Positions 29,089 to 38,855 of a stretch of DNA of 64,000 nt are shown here, piece after piece. Below the pieces are notes generated by a model. The model was not told the DNA's origin. It worked only from the letters and a program-made list of their open reading frames with translations, and did no database searches. Source of the stretch: Mesostigma viride (Eukaryota; Streptophyta; Mesostigmatophyceae; Mesostigmatales; Mesostigmataceae). The DNA is taken from positions 33,501-97,500 of the forward strand of contig RPFO01001486.1 in assembly GCA_009746045.1 (NCBI GenBank), in the 5' to 3' direction. The translations under genes were made by a program, and so were the position numbers. Position 1 is the first letter of the stretch, and each line of letters starts with the position of its first letter.

Positions 29089-30800
29089 ACATAACTAAAT
29101 AAAGCTAGGCATCGTCTTGAGTGTGGCTCATCATAGGCACACATGTACATGAGTAAATAAAGCGCGTGGCTTAGCTGGGATAGTGCCTCTAGGAGGCGTA
29201 CATGTACATGGCCACGGTCTATCTATTGTACACTACTACTGCTGTATTCCCCTAAGCTGGGGCGGCTGGAGTCGCTGGGGCCGCGGGGGTCGCCTGCCAG
29301 GGCTTGTGGCCGACGTAGATGGCCGCCCCCTTCCAGTACACCGGCTGCCCCGCCTTGGTCTGCCGGAGCTGGAGGTAGGTCGGCCATCTATAGCTCCCGT
29401 CGCCGTTGTTGCTGCGCCAGGGTCAAGTCGTCATCAAGGGTGAAGAGAGTCTTCTCGAGCCGCTTGCGGCGTCTGAGAAAGGAAATCTTGTCCGCCGGGG
29501 TCTTAAAGGTGAGAAGGAGCGGGGGCGGCCCGGCCTTACCCCGCGCGCGGGGAAGGCGGTGGGCGGCTGGCCAGCTCGATCTCACCAGTAAGGCCCATGC
29601 GATCAAGGATTTCTCTCTCAAAAGCACGCGCAAGCGTCTCGGAATTCTCACCTTCCTCCATCTTGAGGTTCTTGACAATGACGTTGAGGCTGCGCTTGGC
29701 GAGCTCGGCCTCCTCGCGGAGGTCAAGCGTCTGCCGTTGGAGCTGGGCTGCGACGGCGGAGGTGACCAGTGGAGGTGGTGTGTTGCTTAAGCAGGTCCGC
29801 CCAGGTGGTGATGGGAGGAGCATCGCCGGCCAGGCCAGCCGGGGCTGGCTTGGCGGCAATGTCCTTCACCGCCTGGGCGGTGAGGCCTGCGGTGTTCTGC
29901 AGAACCTCGATAGCGATGGCGTTGTCCTTAAGACGCTGACCAGTCGATGTCGCGGAGCTGGGCGGTGATGGAGTCGGAGGGGGGGGGGGGAGGAGGCGAG
30001 GAGGGTGGCGGTGGCGGCGGCGGTGGCGGTGGGGATTTTGGGGAGCTCAGCAGCCATCTTACGACCCATGACTTCCATTTCGCAAGAAAGGGGCGTCACA
30101 TGCTGTGAGAGGAGGCGGAGGAGGGCGAATTCGGTCAAGGGGACGGGTTGCCAGAGGTCCGCGGAACAGCGTTGAAGGATGGAAAAGAGGGCGGCAAGCT
30201 GAAGGCGCGGTCGCGACCAGCCAGACAGGTCAGCTGAGCGGAGCTGAAACTGGCCGTCAGACTGGCTGCGGAAACATTTGTGGCGTTGGAGGCGTTGGCA
30301 CAGGTCAAGAAGGGAGGCATACGACCCATAAAACAGGAGCTCCAGCATCCGGATGTGTGGCCCAGGTGTCGAAATAGCCAGGTCCGGCGGACGTCGAAGG
30401 TGGAAAATAACTCGTCAACGTCAAAGTCGGTCTCAGACCAGCTAGGTTCGGTGGGGCGGCTGCGTTTGGGCTCGGGCGAGGCTGAAGGCGAGGCAGGAAG
30501 CCCGGGAGGGTGCTGGACGACCACCAGTGCGCGACTAGTGTCATCGCTGCCTGCCGGGCCTGAGGGCGAGGCTGCAGCCGGAGCTGCAGACGTATTTTCA
30601 TTGCCGAGCGCAGCCGTCAGGCTGCGTTGCGTCGATAAGCGTTTGCTCATCGTATATTGCGTAATAGCGTCGGAAAATTATATCAGCATGTGCGTCTTAG
30701 AAAGACGAAGCGATTGTGATATTCACGACTAAATTCGGTGCTCAAACGTGAAAGTTATGAGCTCCGCCGTCAGCCATGGCTACCTCGTGGCTCGTGGCTC
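29089..30800 (-). mobile_element. ORF1-only retroelement (family beta), near complete
   Basis: Minus-strand element with a 5' leader (30800-30651), ORF1 (30650 to about 29250) and a short 3' UTR with TTTATTTA motifs (29250-29089). The same start and end sequences bound the element at 46317-48045. No ORF2 lies between the ORF1 stop and the shared 3' end, so the family appears to consist of ORF1 only, like mammalian half-LINEs. Frameshifts have broken this copy. Confidence 0.85.
29250..30650 (-). pseudogene. ORF1 protein of family beta, broken
   Basis: The N-terminus MSKRLSTQRSLTAALGNENT is followed by a Ser/Pro/Ala-rich stretch and WSETDFDVDELFSTFDVRR. Frames then shift (about 30400, 30330, 30060 and 29940). 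Downstream, LTAQAVKDIAAKPAPAGLAG, LDLREEAELAKRSLNVIVKN, MGLTGEIELA and LTLAQQQRRREL mark the coiled coil and the RNA-binding region. The ending is GAAIYVGHKPWQATPAAPAT. It parallels the better preserved copy at 46480-47893. Confidence 0.85.
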
Positions 30801-31206
30801 TTCCTGGCCCACGCGCATGTGCGCCCATAATGGCCCCCATGGATGATGCCTTCAACATTTAGCCATGCTTTGTCTATAATGGGACCCCCATGGATGTTGC
30901 ATTAAGAATTTAGCCATGCTATGCCATGCAGAGAGATGCTCTCTGTCCAGAAGCCATGCCCTAGCTCTTGTATAGCCATGATGACCTTCCTCCCCCGTGC
31001 CAGGATCCCCCTTAGGCGGGTTGAACCTGAGACAGCATGGTGGTGCGGGTGCCGTGGTGCACCTAGAGCACGGGTAGCTTACATTCCCACCCTTGCATGA
31101 AGTAGCCTAGGATGTATTAAAAGCCATATGCCCCTTCTCAGGGATATACATGTGCTACATTGACTCCCAACGGAGTGATGTTGATAATTAATTAATGTCG
31201 ACTGTA
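30801..31206 (-). repeat. TTAA-family repeat, inverted
   Basis: 30800-30985 matches 3650-3845. 30995-31195 (TTGAACCTGAGACAGCATGG ... TATGCCCCTTCTCAGGG ... CAACGGAGTGATGTTG) is the TTAA-flanked repeat in inverse, ending in TAATTAATTAATG. Confidence 0.85.
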
Positions 31207-31910
31207 TGAGGGCTCACAGGCAGTAGTGCGGACTGCGGACGGCACTGGCCACCCCACCATTCCCCCTTCACCACGGGGTGTGGCAAGGTTGTGTCCTGTC
31301 CCCATATCAGTTCATTATTGTCGTGGATCACGTCATGCGCCGGGCACGTGCACACTTTACTACACTTTAGGTTCGAGCCCGGCTTGGACATTCTTACCGA
31401 GAAAGAGCACGGCGCGGGGGCGGCACTGGCTACCGCCTGGCCGACCTGATTTATGCGGACGACACCACCCTCATCGCGCGCCCCGAGCACATTCAGACCT
31501 GGCTGGACTGTCTGGGCTTGGAGGCGAGGGCGGTGGGGTTGGAAATTAGTGTCAAAACTGAGGCGATGGTGATTGGGGCCTCCAGTCGCCCGCCGCTGCC
31601 GCGCCTGCTCGACGGGACGGAGGTCCCGGCGTTTCGTGATCGCTTCAAACTGTTAGGGAGCATGCTCCCCGACACCGCCGACGATGTGCACATCCGCATC
31701 GGCCTGGCCTGGGCCCGGCTTCATTCGCTCAACACCTACTGGCGCTCGAAGGGCCTGGGCAAGCACCGTAAGCGCATGCTCTTCAAGGTCCTCGTCCTCA
31801 CGGTGGTTACGTATGGCGCCGAGGCATGGACACTCACGGACACACTGGCGGCTAAGCTAGACCCCGTGCACCACTTTTTCACGGTACGGACGCGTACCGG
31901 GAATTTTTCA
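31207..31910 (+). pseudogene. LINE-2 ORF2 fragment: RT catalytic core and C-terminus
   Basis: 31230-31330 decays from the RT motif before the catalytic box (PLHHGVWQGCVLSPYQFIIV type, frame broken). From 31436 the reading RLADLIYADDTTLIARPEHI is the catalytic box. QTWLDCLGLEARAVGLEISV, LLDGTEVPAFRDRFKLLGSM and VLVLTVVTYGAEAWTLTDTL follow. The match ends near 31870 and the frame runs on into unrelated sequence to 32270. The same family is seen at 11980-12362/17696-17787 and 48716-49400. Confidence 0.88.
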
Positions 31911-32468
31911 GGCGCCCAAAATTCGCGCCGGGACACTCACCTTAAGACAATAAATCATGTTTACATAGCCGCTGGCCAGCATTGCATTCATGAGCCTTCA
32001 GCAACATCGCATAACACATCACCGCACTGGGGGTTGTGGACTTGTGGGTTAACCCTGGGTATGCCCCTGAAAACCCACAGGCTCCGGGAAGAGCCTTATA
32101 GTCTCCTGCATGGGCTATCGGGGGTGAGCATGCAACCTACTCCCACACCCGTCATCATGGCCGAGCCTACAGTCGTCTTGGATGGTCTGGACGAGGAGTT
32201 GCTATCTGCGACTCCAGACCTGGGCGAGCGAGTCGCGCCACTTGCCTTCGCGGGTGAAGCATCCGCGTAGAAAAGTACCTCATCGGGTACTCCATGGCAT
32301 GCATGCCTTTTGTGCATGTTCATGCACTTACTTACTTACTTACCTACTTACATCACCGCAGGAGTACAACACAAGATGGGGGTCGAACCCTGCTCCTGCA
32401 ATAGCACTAGCTGCCAGTGCCGGCATGACCCACCACAAAAAGTCCATCATAGAGTCAGCTGCCGCATT
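31911..32468. other. Spacer with tetranucleotide repeat, no gene
   Basis: 32325-32352 is a (TTAC)n run. 32365-32425 contains GGGGGTCGAACCCTGCTCC, a B-box-like core on the minus strand, without a convincing tRNA fold. The open frame through 31911-32270 is an extension of the LINE relic and has no family signature. Confidence 0.5.
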
Positions 32469-34736
32469 TCACTTGGCAGTAAAACGAAGCTCGTCATAAT
32501 CATCCTCACCAAGGCCCTCTAGGTCGTCGTCGTACGGTTGCCAGCCGGCCTGTGCATGTGGCGCAGTGGCGACAACTGGTGGCGCCAGTCGAGGCAAGGA
32601 TGGCTGGGCGTCGCCACCAACCTGTGGCTCTATAGCAGGCGCTAATGATTGCGCACCCGCACGTGGCAGTGGGGCGCCATGCGATACTGGAGCAGGCACG
32701 GGTGGTGGAGCGCCACCACTCCTCAGAACGGGTGCTGACTGTTCAGCACTCAAGTGCCCATCCCTCTGGCATACCGCACACCGGGCATGGTCATGAGGGC
32801 GGTCGTCGCTGGGGTCTTCCTTACTGGGCATGCCACCCTGGATGGGAGTCTGCAGGTAAGGATACACCCTGGCCTTACAAGCGGTGCACCCCTGCCACCC
32901 ATCACGAAAGGAATGGACACTACGCCACTGTTCTCCACAGCGGCACTTGAACTCACCAGAAACACAGCCACCACCCTGATACGGCGTCAGAGTTGCCACG
33001 CTCACAAACCAAATGTTGCTTTTTCCCTGCGTCACGGTGAAAGCGGCCGCATGCCTTCGAAGAAACTGTTCCAGGGACGTGTGCGAGCAGAGTGCTGTTG
33101 GCAGCACATGGTTCTTAATGACCTCACCAAAATCGCATTTGTGATGCAGCGGCGCAGCACCTGAGAAGTTCTTCCTCGTGCGCACGAATCCATCCACCGC
33201 CCTGACGTGAGCTGCCTCTTCCCCTGCATCTGCTCCTGCCGGGCCGAAGACTTGTCCACTGGGAGGCACCTTGGGCTGCGTCGCCGCCGCCGCTGCTGCC
33301 GCTGCCGTTGCCGCTGCCGTTGCCGCTGCTGCCGCCGCCAAAGCCGCCGCCGCTCCTGATGGCCCTTGCGCCTTTTGGCTCTGTCCACTTGGCGCTGTGG
33401 CCTTCGCCGCCCTCTCCGCATCCTGCTTTCGCTGTTCCTCCGCAGCTCTCCTCTGCAGCTCTTTCTGATCTGCCTCCACGGCCGACATCGCCGCTGCCGC
33501 TTTCCTTTGCGCCGTAACTCTCTTCCGCTCGGCTTTTACTGCTGCGGTGGCTGCCTTATCCGCCGCGTTCCGCTCCCGCACCGCTAACGCAGACGTTGCA
33601 AACGCTCTCCGCTCCGCCTCTAATTTTTGCAACGCCGCTGCCGCTGCTGCCGCCGCTGCCCTCTCTGCCGCTAGCCGCTCTCGCTCCGCTGCCGCCGCCG
33701 CCGCCGCTGCTCTCTGCTCCGCTTCCCATCTCTGCCTCTCGGCTGCTGCGGCGGCAGCGGCTGCAAATTCTGCATTTCTTTCATCGTTCTTCGCTGCTGC
33801 TGCCGCCGCCACCGCTTTCCTCTCGGCCTCCAGCCTTTGCTGCTGCGCTGCCAAAGCCAGCACCACTCTCCTCTCCGCTTTTACCTTTTCTTTCTCCGCA
33901 GCCGCTTTCCTGTGGATGATGGCTTGTCTCTCCGCCTCAAGTTTTAGCTTCCCCGCCGCTGCTTTCTTCTCTGCCTCCAGTTTTAACTTCTCCGCTGCCG
34001 CCCTCTTCTCCGCCTCTATTCGTAAACGCTCCGCCGCAGCCCTCTTCTCCGCCTCAAGTTTTAGCTTCTCCGCTGCCGCCCTCTTCTCCGCCTCAAGTTT
34101 TACCTTCTCCGCTGCCGCCCTCTTCTCCGTCTCAAGTTTTAGCTTCTCCGCTGCCGCCCTCTGCTCCGCCTCTATTCGTAAACGCTCCGCCGCAGCCCTC
34201 GTCTCCGCCTCAAGTTTTAGCTTCTCCGCTGCCGCCCTCTTCTCCGCCTCAAGTTTTAGCTTCTCCGCTGCCGCCCACTGCTCCACCTCTATTCTTAGCC
34301 GCTCCGCCGCCGCCCTCTTCTCCGCCTCAAGTTTTAGCTTCTCCGCTGCCACCCTCTTCTCCGCCTCAAGTTTTAGCTTCTCCGCTGCCGCCCTCTTCTC
34401 TTCCTCTATTCGTAAACGCTCCGCCGCAGCCCTCGTCTCCGCCTCAAGTTTTAGCTTCTCCGCTGCCGCCCTCTTATCCGCCTCCAGTTTTGACTTCTCC
34501 GCTGCCGCCCTCTGGTCCGCCTCTATTCGTAGCCGCTCCGCCGCCGCCCTCTTCTCCATCTCAAGTTTTAGCTTCTCCGCTGCTTTCTTCTCCGTCTCAA
34601 GTTTTAGCTTCTCCCTTTCCGCCCTCTGCTCCTCTATTAGCTGGTAAAACATGCGCTCCGCCTCACTATGAAACCCCCACTGCCTATCCCGCTCCGCGGC
34701 GGCACTCCTCCCCGGCGTAGACTCGGATGCCCCCAT
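32469..34736 (-). CDS. Coiled-coil protein with 3CxxC-like zinc finger, 755 aa
   Basis: An intact single-exon frame. The start MGASESTPGR has Gly2 and Ser6, fitting an N-myristoylation signal and so a membrane tether. Residues about 30-300 are 13-residue repeats alternating KRAAAEKLKLEAE and RAAAERLRIEAEQ, predicted as one long helix or coiled coil, followed by Ala/Glu/Arg-rich sequence to about 450 and a polyalanine/Thr run. The C-terminal part holds GEFKCRCGEQWRSVHSF (CxC-G, about 594-610), WQGCTACKARVYPY (CxxC, about 614-627) and HDHARCAVCQRDGH (CxxC plus His, about 649-662). This layout matches the 3CxxC zinc finger (C-C...W.S...C..C...P...H...C..C..G.C/H). The 39-bp DNA repeats explain why the opposite strand also has a long spurious frame (33547-34647). 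The partner and function are unknown; a role as a membrane-anchored scaffold binding RNA or protein is inference. Confidence 0.75.
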   Translation of the reverse strand: MGASESTPGRSAAAERDRQWGFHSEAERMFYQLIEEQRAEREKLKLETEKKAAEKLKLEMEKRAAAERLRIEADQRAAAEKSKLEADKRAAAEKLKLEAETRAAAERLRIEEEKRAAAEKLKLEAEKRVAAEKLKLEAEKRAAAERLRIEVEQWAAAEKLKLEAEKRAAAEKLKLEAETRAAAERLRIEAEQRAAAEKLKLETEKRAAAEKVKLEAEKRAAAEKLKLEAEKRAAAERLRIEAEKRAAAEKLKLEAEKKAAAGKLKLEAERQAIIHRKAAAEKEKVKAERRVVLALAAQQQRLEAERKAVAAAAAAKNDERNAEFAAAAAAAAERQRWEAEQRAAAAAAAAERERLAAERAAAAAAAAALQKLEAERRAFATSALAVRERNAADKAATAAVKAERKRVTAQRKAAAAMSAVEADQKELQRRAAEEQRKQDAERAAKATAPSGQSQKAQGPSGAAAALAAAAAATAAATAAAAAAAATQPKVPPSGQVFGPAGADAGEEAAHVRAVDGFVRTRKNFSGAAPLHHKCDFGEVIKNHVLPTALCSHTSLEQFLRRHAAAFTVTQGKSNIWFVSVATLTPYQGGGCVSGEFKCRCGEQWRSVHSFRDGWQGCTACKARVYPYLQTPIQGGMPSKEDPSDDRPHDHARCAVCQRDGHLSAEQSAPVLRSGGAPPPVPAPVSHGAPLPRAGAQSLAPAIEPQVGGDAQPSLPRLAPPVVATAPHAQAGWQPYDDDLEGLGEDDYDELRFTAK
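33950..34640. repeat. 39-bp coding minisatellite inside the coiled-coil gene
   Basis: Units such as CTCCGCTGCCGCCCTCTTCT recur about 16 times in phase with the reading frame. They encode 13-residue blocks, with LKLEAE and LRIEAE versions in an irregular alternation. Because unit length is a multiple of three, copy-number change would preserve the frame. Confidence 0.9.
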
Positions 34737-35825
34737 GACGAGTCACCGTTTGCCACTTGAAGGCGTACAGGTGGCAGCAGGGAATCTGCGATACAGCAGA
34801 GCTCCACTCAGGCGCGCCTGCTACAAGGTCTGCGGATGCACGGACTCGGTATCTGCCACCTGGACACGACACGATACACCATCAGCCGGAGCGAAGACAG
34901 GCAACAGGGATAAAGGAAGGATTGGCTCCAATAGCGTGCCAATATGTGGAAGAATGTTCATGCATGGGGGGGAGGGGCGGGGGGGGGGGGGGGGGGGGCA
35001 GAAACTCGTGTGTGATAAGCTGAAAACAAACGCTGTCCGTGATCATACATACAATATATGTCTGTCAGAGATATTAATAGACGCAATTCACAGGACAAAA
35101 ACATGGAAAGACTTGATGAACAATAGGAACGCGGGACATGAACCTGTTTACAAGCAGACGGGAAATGGCCAGATATACAAGTTTCCACAAGTACATATTC
35201 TACGCAGAAGTATACTGACAGTAATATGGGATTCATGTACTGGGGAGCGGGTAGACGGAGATGTTCCTTGGGACCATCAGCACAGCTGGGCCCTCCATCA
35301 TCCGACGGGCATTCGCGATAATCTGCCATGTAAACCCAGCTCATGTCGTCATGAATGGCGAGGCAGCACGGACACAGCCAATCGCTTGTGCCGGCTGTCC
35401 ACGTGCGCTATCGGTGCGGGCAGCACAGGATGAATTCGAGAACGGTAGGCATGAGCCCGCGTAGACTTGGGCGTGTGCGCAGATGAGGAGTACCGCACAG
35501 GACCGCACAGCGCAAACACGGCCAGGGGGTGGACATGGGGGTGGCAAAGGCGAACAATCCTGCCGTGTCCCTACGGCGGGCAGCGCATCAGTTACACACT
35601 TGCAATAATGGCTGATTTACTACCCACATGTCCGGTCAGCCCGTTTCAGCCCCTTTGCTTCTGCCCAGCCATGTGCTCACCGGGCGACAGGATGAGTGCG
35701 AAAGCACGCCCCACCTAGCCTAACAGCCTGTTTCCTTTAAAAAAAGATGTACTAACAACTGGCATCATCCGTCACGCAGCACCGTCAGGTGCCATCACCC
35801 ACCAGGGTATCACCCGGTGCTATCA
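34737..35825. other. No recognisable gene; poly-G run
   Basis: 34965-34998 is a G-rich run with 17 or more consecutive G, likely unstable. A splice-flanked open segment on the minus strand at about 35253-35330 could be an exon (it reads IIANARRMMEGPAVLMVPRN) but has no family match that I know. Confidence 0.4.
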
Positions 35826-35826
35826 A

Positions 35827-35975
35827 CGATCACGGAACGCTATTGAATACTATAATCCACAATCACGGAACGCTATTGAATACTACAATCCACAATCACG
35901 GAACGCTATTGAGTACTACAATCCATCACGAACACTGTAAAGTGCTATTGAATACTACAATCCATCACAAAACAA
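35827..35975. repeat. 33-bp tandem repeat
   Basis: CACGGAACGCTATTGAATAC recurs at 35831, 35864 and 35897, then as a degraded fourth unit (period 33). Confidence 0.9.
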
Positions 35976-36577
35976 TCGCTCACCATCGAGCCCTATCGTC
36001 CCAGCCAAGTCCGTCACACATGTGGAAATGCCATGGGCCACATGCCATGAGGAGTGGGGGAAAGGGGGGGCACTGCAGTGGAGTGGGATGACCGCGATGG
36101 TGACATCAGCGACAAGAGGGGGTGCACTCCATGCATGTCCACCCCAAAACATGCAGAGAAGCTTCAGTGCAGGGTGATTATAATATTTTAGTACTAAGGG
36201 TGGGAGAGCACAGATTGGGCAATTGTAGTTCAGTTTGCATCTATACAGTTGCGTGGCGTCATGCAAACCTGCAGGGTGCTTGGCCCTCCGTGTCTGATTC
36301 ACCAAGTCGGCCCATTTCACAGACCGGCGGTGCTTTCCACCATGGCTGCCTTGGTGGCTCCAGCAGACAGCTTCTACTCTGTACCGACAAGAGCTCGGCG
36401 GCACCTTGCTATGATATAGCTCGACGTTACTGTAATTGTCCGGCGTCATGCACCCACGTAGGTACACTGACTCTTGTTGGAACGCACAACAACATATATA
36501 TACAACATATAGGATATATATATTAAGGGTCTGCACATGCACAGATACCAACAAAGCACATCGAAATCCAGACCTAC

Positions 36578-36647
36578 CTGCGTCCATTGCCCGCCCATTT
36601 CACGAGTTACATCAAGCATTGATTCGCTCATGATGCGCAGCAGGCAT
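36578..36647 (-). other. Exon-like segment, unassigned
   Basis: The minus strand has a strong acceptor (pyrimidine tract TCTATCTTCTTTTTCAAG) before 36647 and a strong donor (CAG/GTAGGT) after 36578. The 70-bp insert is open and reads LLRIMSESMLDVTREMGGQW followed by TQ. It may be one exon of an unrecognised minus-strand gene spanning about 35200-37300. I could not link it to further exons. Confidence 0.3.
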
Positions 36648-38855
36648 CTTGAAAAAGAAGATAGAGGGCATCTCGAGGTCTGCCTTGGGTCTGCCTTGGC
36701 CAAGAACCAGAAGAGGGCGATGATGTGCTGCAGAGGGCGGGGTGAGCGTGCATGAGGGTGCAGGATTGTCAGTAGCTTCAATAACAGTACCTCAGCTAGA
36801 GCCTCTGAGAGCAGTCTCCGAGAGGACGCTGGTGCTTGATCCGTTGCTGGCGTCCATCACCGGCTGTATGGGTGCTCAGGTCATCACCATGATCTGCCGT
36901 CTTTGACGACCGTGATCCGCCTCCAACAACCGCGATCATCCCTTCTCCGTGGTCGGCCCGAACCGTTGATCTGCCGATGCGCGGATAGTTTGGGTCAACT
37001 CGTGCAATTCTGCGCAGTTGAGGTGTGCAAAGAGCAATGCAGCGGACGAATAGAATACGTGCCCTTGTTAGTAAATAGAAAGACAGCCACGTTTGCCCTG
37101 CAAGGACTCCTTAGAAACTAGCTGTTGTTTGGGTTGGGGGGTAGACATGCACCTAGACACATCTAACAGTGTTCTCGAAAGGGGGCCTGTGATCATATCG
37201 CACACTATTTCAAAGAACAACATCACAACCAGCACAGATGTAATCATATGCTTGAGCAGGACGCTAGATATACTTAGATAAGATGTGCTTGTCAAGCAGG
37301 CCATGACGAGATTCTTACCACATGCAACCACAGACCAAGGATGGGATGCAGAATGCCAAGGGCTACCTGTGACCCCTCACCCCTGCATGAAGCCATACAG
37401 CTCTTCCCACACACAACGTGATGTCCCGCACATCGCGAGTGAAAGCAGCCAGCTGCGAGCCTATAGGCCGAGTACACCGCACAAATGTGCGTCGCAGCAA
37501 GGCGTGCGTGCACCCAACCTGGTCGTGGTCACCCGCATTACGGCACTACCGCGTCACCGCACTACCGCATGACCGCATTGCCGCATCGCCCTCACAAAAG
37601 TAGCCTACCCCGTCCTTTGCCAGCAGTCCGCAAAGTCGCCAACTGTCGACGACGTGGCGTCAAGAACGCGACCACGTCGGCACATAAACTAGCAGCCTGG
37701 ACGAGTGATGACGTGATGGCTAGCATGCAAGTTTAAACGTGATAGTAACCCGTGAATGAACATGATAGCACGAACACCCAAATACTACCCATCGCGCTTC
37801 AAATCAGCCTAGGCTTCGCGACAGCGACCCCTTCCCACAGAGGGTCGGATGGGCCGAATCTAGGTGGCCGACACAGTGAAAGCAATCGGCCACACTACGG
37901 TCGTGCTTAAACGTGCTCCAATTTGTATATATTTACTACCAACGTGTAGGCTTTTCCACGCACGCATGGGCACAAGGCCCTCTGCAATTCCAACCCAAAA
38001 ACATACCGATTATTCCCGGAACTTCACTTCCCCAAACGAAAAAGGTCGCAAAAAGTCGTAATGCGTAGAGACTGTTGACGGCCGATGCCAACTACGAGGG
38101 CTTGCTTTACCATACACATCAGCTATAAGGGAGCCGTTGCACTTCAGGGGTCATGCAGCAAAACGAGACATTTTATTTCGGCTACTGTATGACGACGGGA
38201 AATTTGGCAGGTCCCTGGCTGCCCGAGATTGTGGGTGCCCTGCACCTAAAAATCGACATTCACCAGCTGGACAGATGCGCGCGCGTAGGCACCTGTTATG
38301 CGTAGGCACCTGACTATTTCGTCAACTGTAAACTGTTAGCCTGCGTGTCTTTTGCGGTTCAGCGCAATTCGCAGCACCAGAACTTAATTCCTGTTGCATT
38401 ACAGCATTAGTACTGCGTTGCATTTTATTTGCTCAGGTCGTTGCATCGAGCCTCAAGGTTGCATGACTTGCATCGCCCGTTGTCCTGTGTTGCAGAATGA
38501 CTGCAGCGTCTACGTCTAGGTAGGCACCACACGCAGGCACGTACCTGGGCACATTTGCGTACAGCACAGTAGGGTTCGTATACAGCAGTGGCTTGTTATT
38601 CTGTTGCATGGCACATGGCAGCCTTTCGCGCCTACCTGGCATGAACCGTTGCTGCCGTGGCGGGCTCCTCAGGCACGATGTCTGTTTGTTGGAGCAGAAT
38701 CAGCAGATCCCAATATCAACCGTCACGATTTGAGAGTCTGTCAGACAGTCAGTTGGATCCCACGCCTACAATTTGATAGATCCGGTTGGAAAGATCGTGG
38801 TGTGTACGGCTCCGTATCGCACGCTTTTGCGTTGCTGAGTGCTGACTCGGAAAAA
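36648..38855. other. No recognisable gene
   Basis: Unique, moderately GC-rich DNA with short ORFs only (under 100 codons) and no repeat or family motif that I could identify. 37540-37580 has a short imperfect tandem of ACCGCA/CACTACCGC. Confidence 0.4.

Noticed and set aside
32365..32425. tRNA gene on the minus strand around GGGTTCGACCCCC
   Set aside because: A B-box-like core is present, but I could not pair an acceptor stem or D-arm.
33547..34647. 366-codon Ser/Ala/Phe-rich plus-strand ORF
   Set aside because: Antisense of the 39-bp coding repeats of the coiled-coil gene. It lacks independent features, and the minus frame has a better start, domain structure and zinc finger.
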